Shown here: piece by piece, positions 62,288 to 64,000 of the stretch
Numbering within the stretch: the stretch's first letter is position 1
Layout: every line of letters starts with the position of its first letter
Assembly: GCA_903960515.1 (NCBI GenBank)
Contig: CAJCBL010000302.1
Location: forward strand, 1-64,000
DNA: 64,000 bases
Source: an uncultured Verrucomicrobiota bacterium
GTDB taxonomy: Bacteria; Verrucomicrobiota; Verrucomicrobiia; Opitutales; Opitutaceae
Reading direction: 5' to 3'
Translations under genes and position numbers: made by a program
The notes under the pieces: generated by a model
Databases searched by the model: none
The model's input: the letters and a program-made list of their open reading frames with translations, nothing else
Told to the model about the DNA's origin: nothing

Positions 62288-62591
62288 TCACCGGACCAAT
62301 TCGGTGCCGCTAATGCCCCAGGCAGGACTGTCCGTAGTAGGAGCGTGCCTGCACGCGATAAGGCGCCATTCGCTTCCGCGATGAGCTGAATGCCGGATCC
62401 GTGTAGGAGCGTGCTTGCACGCGATCTGCGCTCTGGATCGCGTGCCAGCACGCTCCTACGACAGAATGGTTACAGCCACGGCCTCGTCCCGCAGGCGCAG
62501 CCAAAGAGTGGAACAAGTGGAATAGCGTCCCCCAAACGCCGAACAACCGCCCATGGGATGCTCGACGCCTGGGGCCCGACCGACGGCAAAC
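62288..62591. repeat. Spacer with three REP elements between convergent genes
   Basis: Forward GTAGGAGCGTGCCTGCACGC (62337), forward GTAGGAGCGTGCTTGCACGC (62402) and reverse GCGTGCCAGCACGCTCCTAC (to about 62460) lie between the protease gene and the convergent lipoprotein gene. No gene is seen. Confidence 0.85.
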
Positions 62592-63257
62592 TCAACGGGC
62601 CAGCGCCGCGCCCAGTTCCCGTCCGAGCTCGGCAACGGCCTCGCCCAGCTTGGCGGTGAGCGCGGCATAGTCGCCCGCGGCCCAGTCGGCCGGGGCGCTC
62701 TCGAAGGTGCCCGATGCCAGCACTGCGCCACTGTCGGCGGGGGAACGAATCTCCCACGTAGCCGCGAAGCGGGTCCGCTGGCCGCCCCCCCCAGTAAGGC
62801 CCTCGCAGGCCTGCACTGATACCGAAATCTCGCGCTCCGGCGTAGCTGCCTGCGGGGCCGGATAGGAGACGACCGAGCGCACCGCCGGCTGGGCCTGCAA
62901 GGTTTCCTTGAGCACGCGGGCGATCCCCAGATCCAAAGGCTCGGCCCAGCGGGCGGCCGGCGCCTGGCGCAGCTCCGTGCCGCCGGGACGCAGCACCAGC
63001 GCCACCGACCTCAAATAGGCGGGCAGTTCAACACGACTCAACCCCACGGTGACAGCTTTCGAGGAGGCCCTCTCCGCCGCTGTGCCCGCGGCGGGCGTCG
63101 CCGCCACCGATGAGGGCACCGACAACAGGTAGTAGCGGGTCGGATCCGGCTTGGCGGACGGGAACGAGCAACCGGCGAGCACGACCAGCGCGACCGGGGC
63201 AACCAAGCGGGCAAAAATGGAGAACGGGCAGGATTTCATGGGGACACCGGGATTCAC
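62592..63257 (-). CDS. PqiC-like ABC-transport auxiliary lipoprotein
   Basis: The 221-residue form starts with GTG, with GAGAGG five bases upstream and a four-base overlap with the preceding gene. An ATG six codons later (MKSCPFSIFARLV) is an alternative without a ribosome site. A lipoprotein signal ends in LVVLAGC, so Cys30 (long form) is lipidated. The rest matches the ABC-type transport auxiliary (PqiC/DUF330) pattern: DPTRYYLLSVP, VTVGLSRVELPAYL and the WAEPLDLGIARVL end. These proteins complete PqiB-type phospholipid-transport complexes between membranes. Confidence 0.85.
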   Translation of the reverse strand: MNPGVPMKSCPFSIFARLVAPVALVVLAGCSFPSAKPDPTRYYLLSVPSSVAATPAAGTAAERASSKAVTVGLSRVELPAYLRSVALVLRPGGTELRQAPAARWAEPLDLGIARVLKETLQAQPAVRSVVSYPAPQAATPEREISVSVQACEGLTGGGGQRTRFAATWEIRSPADSGAVLASGTFESAPADWAAGDYAALTAKLGEAVAELGRELGAALAR

Positions 63258-64000
63258 TTACGCCTCTCGGCAGCTTCCGGGCCGGCCGAGGGCCGGCCGA
63301 GCAGCAGGGCGTTGGGATTGCGTTCGAGGAAGTCGACCAGCCGCTGCATCGCCTCGGCGGCGTGGCCCACCCGTTCAAAGGTGCGCAGCGCCTCCTCGCC
63401 AAGCCCGGTCTGTGGACCGGTAAAACGGCGCACCGAGGCTGCGGCGGCGTTGAGCTGCTCCATCGCGCCTCGGGCCTCGGCAAGGGTGCGGTGCAACTCG
63501 TCGCCGGCAGGCACCACCACTCCGTCGATATGACCGATCGTGGTCTGCAACTGGGCGAGCGTGCGGTTCACGTTGCCAAAGGCCGCGACCAGTTGCGGGT
63601 CGGAGGCGAGCACACGCACCGCCGCGGCTGCCGCCTTCACCTCGTCTACGGCGGGCTGCACCTGGAGCGCGTCGATCTTGGTGCGCGCGCCCACCAGCAA
63701 CGCCTTGAGATCGGTCGAGATCCCCGAGTAGTCGACCTGCCGCAGCTTTGCCAACAAATCGGTGATGCTCGCGGTGAACTCCGCGATCGCCGAGGGGACC
63801 GAGGGCACCACCGGGCAGTCCACCTGAGGCAGGTCGGAGCGCAACGGATACTCCTGCTCCTCATGGAAGCTCAGCTCCACGTAGAGCAGCCCGGTGGCCA
63901 AACCCATCACCGCCAACTCGGCTCGCATGCCGTCCTTGACCAACTGCGCGACCTGTCCTTGGGCGGCGAAGTCGATGCGCCGGCCGTCTGGTCCCACCAG
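63254..64000 (-). CDS. Mce/PqiB-type MlaD-family protein, 5' end cut off by window
   Basis: The readable part is the C-terminal ~247 residues. The GTG at 63997 is just an internal codon, so the true start lies beyond 64000. LATGLLYVELSFHEEQEYPL is the end of an MCE domain. A helical needle region follows (TDLLAKLRQVDYSGISTDLK, repeated heptads) and the end LVDFLERNPNALLLGRPS is typical of PqiB/MlaD-like proteins with a substrate tunnel. It moves lipids between inner and outer membrane with an ABC ATPase and permease presumably encoded upstream (to the right). It overlaps the lipoprotein gene. Confidence 0.85.
   Translation of the reverse strand: MVGPDGRRIDFAAQGQVAQLVKDGMRAELAVMGLATGLLYVELSFHEEQEYPLRSDLPQVDCPVVPSVPSAIAEFTASITDLLAKLRQVDYSGISTDLKALLVGARTKIDALQVQPAVDEVKAAAAAVRVLASDPQLVAAFGNVNRTLAQLQTTIGHIDGVVVPAGDELHRTLAEARGAMEQLNAAAASVRRFTGPQTGLGEEALRTFERVGHAAEAMQRLVDFLERNPNALLLGRPSAGPEAAERRK

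Overview
The window is about 64 kb of GC-rich bacterial chromosome. The best guess is a member of the Verrucomicrobiota, probably Opitutales-like. This is inferred from a PEP-CTERM exosortase-sorted protein, the L2 sequence style ([12 protein letters not shown]), very GC-rich codon use and dense REP-like intergenic palindromes. There is no 16S rRNA or other decisive marker, so the assignment is tentative.

Layout. (1) 0.2-0.9 kb: a small secreted protein with a duplicated motif, followed by 0.5 kb of palindromic repeats. (2) 1.4-18.5 kb: a large chemotaxis-type signalling cluster, all transcribed leftward. In order of transcription it holds MCP, CheW, MCP, CheR, CheD, CheB, CheY, a soluble MCP-like protein with a CheZ-like motif, a hybrid histidine kinase with HPt, a STAS protein, a second CheY, CheA and an HDOD protein. 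No flagellar genes are present. (3) 19-26.8 kb, rightward: a six-PAS hybrid kinase with a predicted c-type-heme sensor domain, an apparently exported MsrB, a nidogen-like PEP-CTERM protein and a hypothetical protein. (4) 27-28.9 kb, leftward: guaA and a small zinc-ribbon membrane protein. (5) 29-47.5 kb, leftward: a fused str-S10-spc-alpha ribosomal supercluster from rpsL to rplQ, with secY, map, rpoA and fusA. It has no tuf, rpmD, infA or rpmJ. At the usual adk position it carries a shortened adenylate-kinase-like gene with no P-loop. (6) 47.9-55.4 kb: a DMT transporter, a NERD-domain membrane protein, and an overlapping CheB-CheR-PAS fusion plus hybrid kinase pair. (7) 55.4-56.7 kb: a gene-free array of two alternating nested-palindrome families. 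(8) 56.7-64 kb: an XRE regulator, two PilT-type ATPases, an HtrA-like protease, and the end of an Mce/PqiB-type lipid-transport operon with its PqiC-like lipoprotein, truncated by the window edge.

How the genes fit together. Stimuli enter through two transmembrane receptors and one soluble receptor-like protein. They pass through CheW and CheA to two CheY proteins, with adaptation by CheR, CheB and CheD. The hybrid kinase, STAS and HDOD proteins suggest extra branches or a non-flagellar output. Type IV pilus twitching is a plausible output, because the only motility genes here are two pilT homologues, but that link is inference.

The intergenic DNA is unusually structured. It holds about twenty REP-like elements (core GTAGGAGCGTGCTTGCACGC), a second palindrome family ending in CAGCTACG, a 9-bp satellite used both as spacer and as coding sequence, CT-rich satellites just before start codons, and two pairs of direct repeats flanking single genes. 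All coordinates, domains and motifs were read by eye from the sequence and the ORF track; no database search was run.
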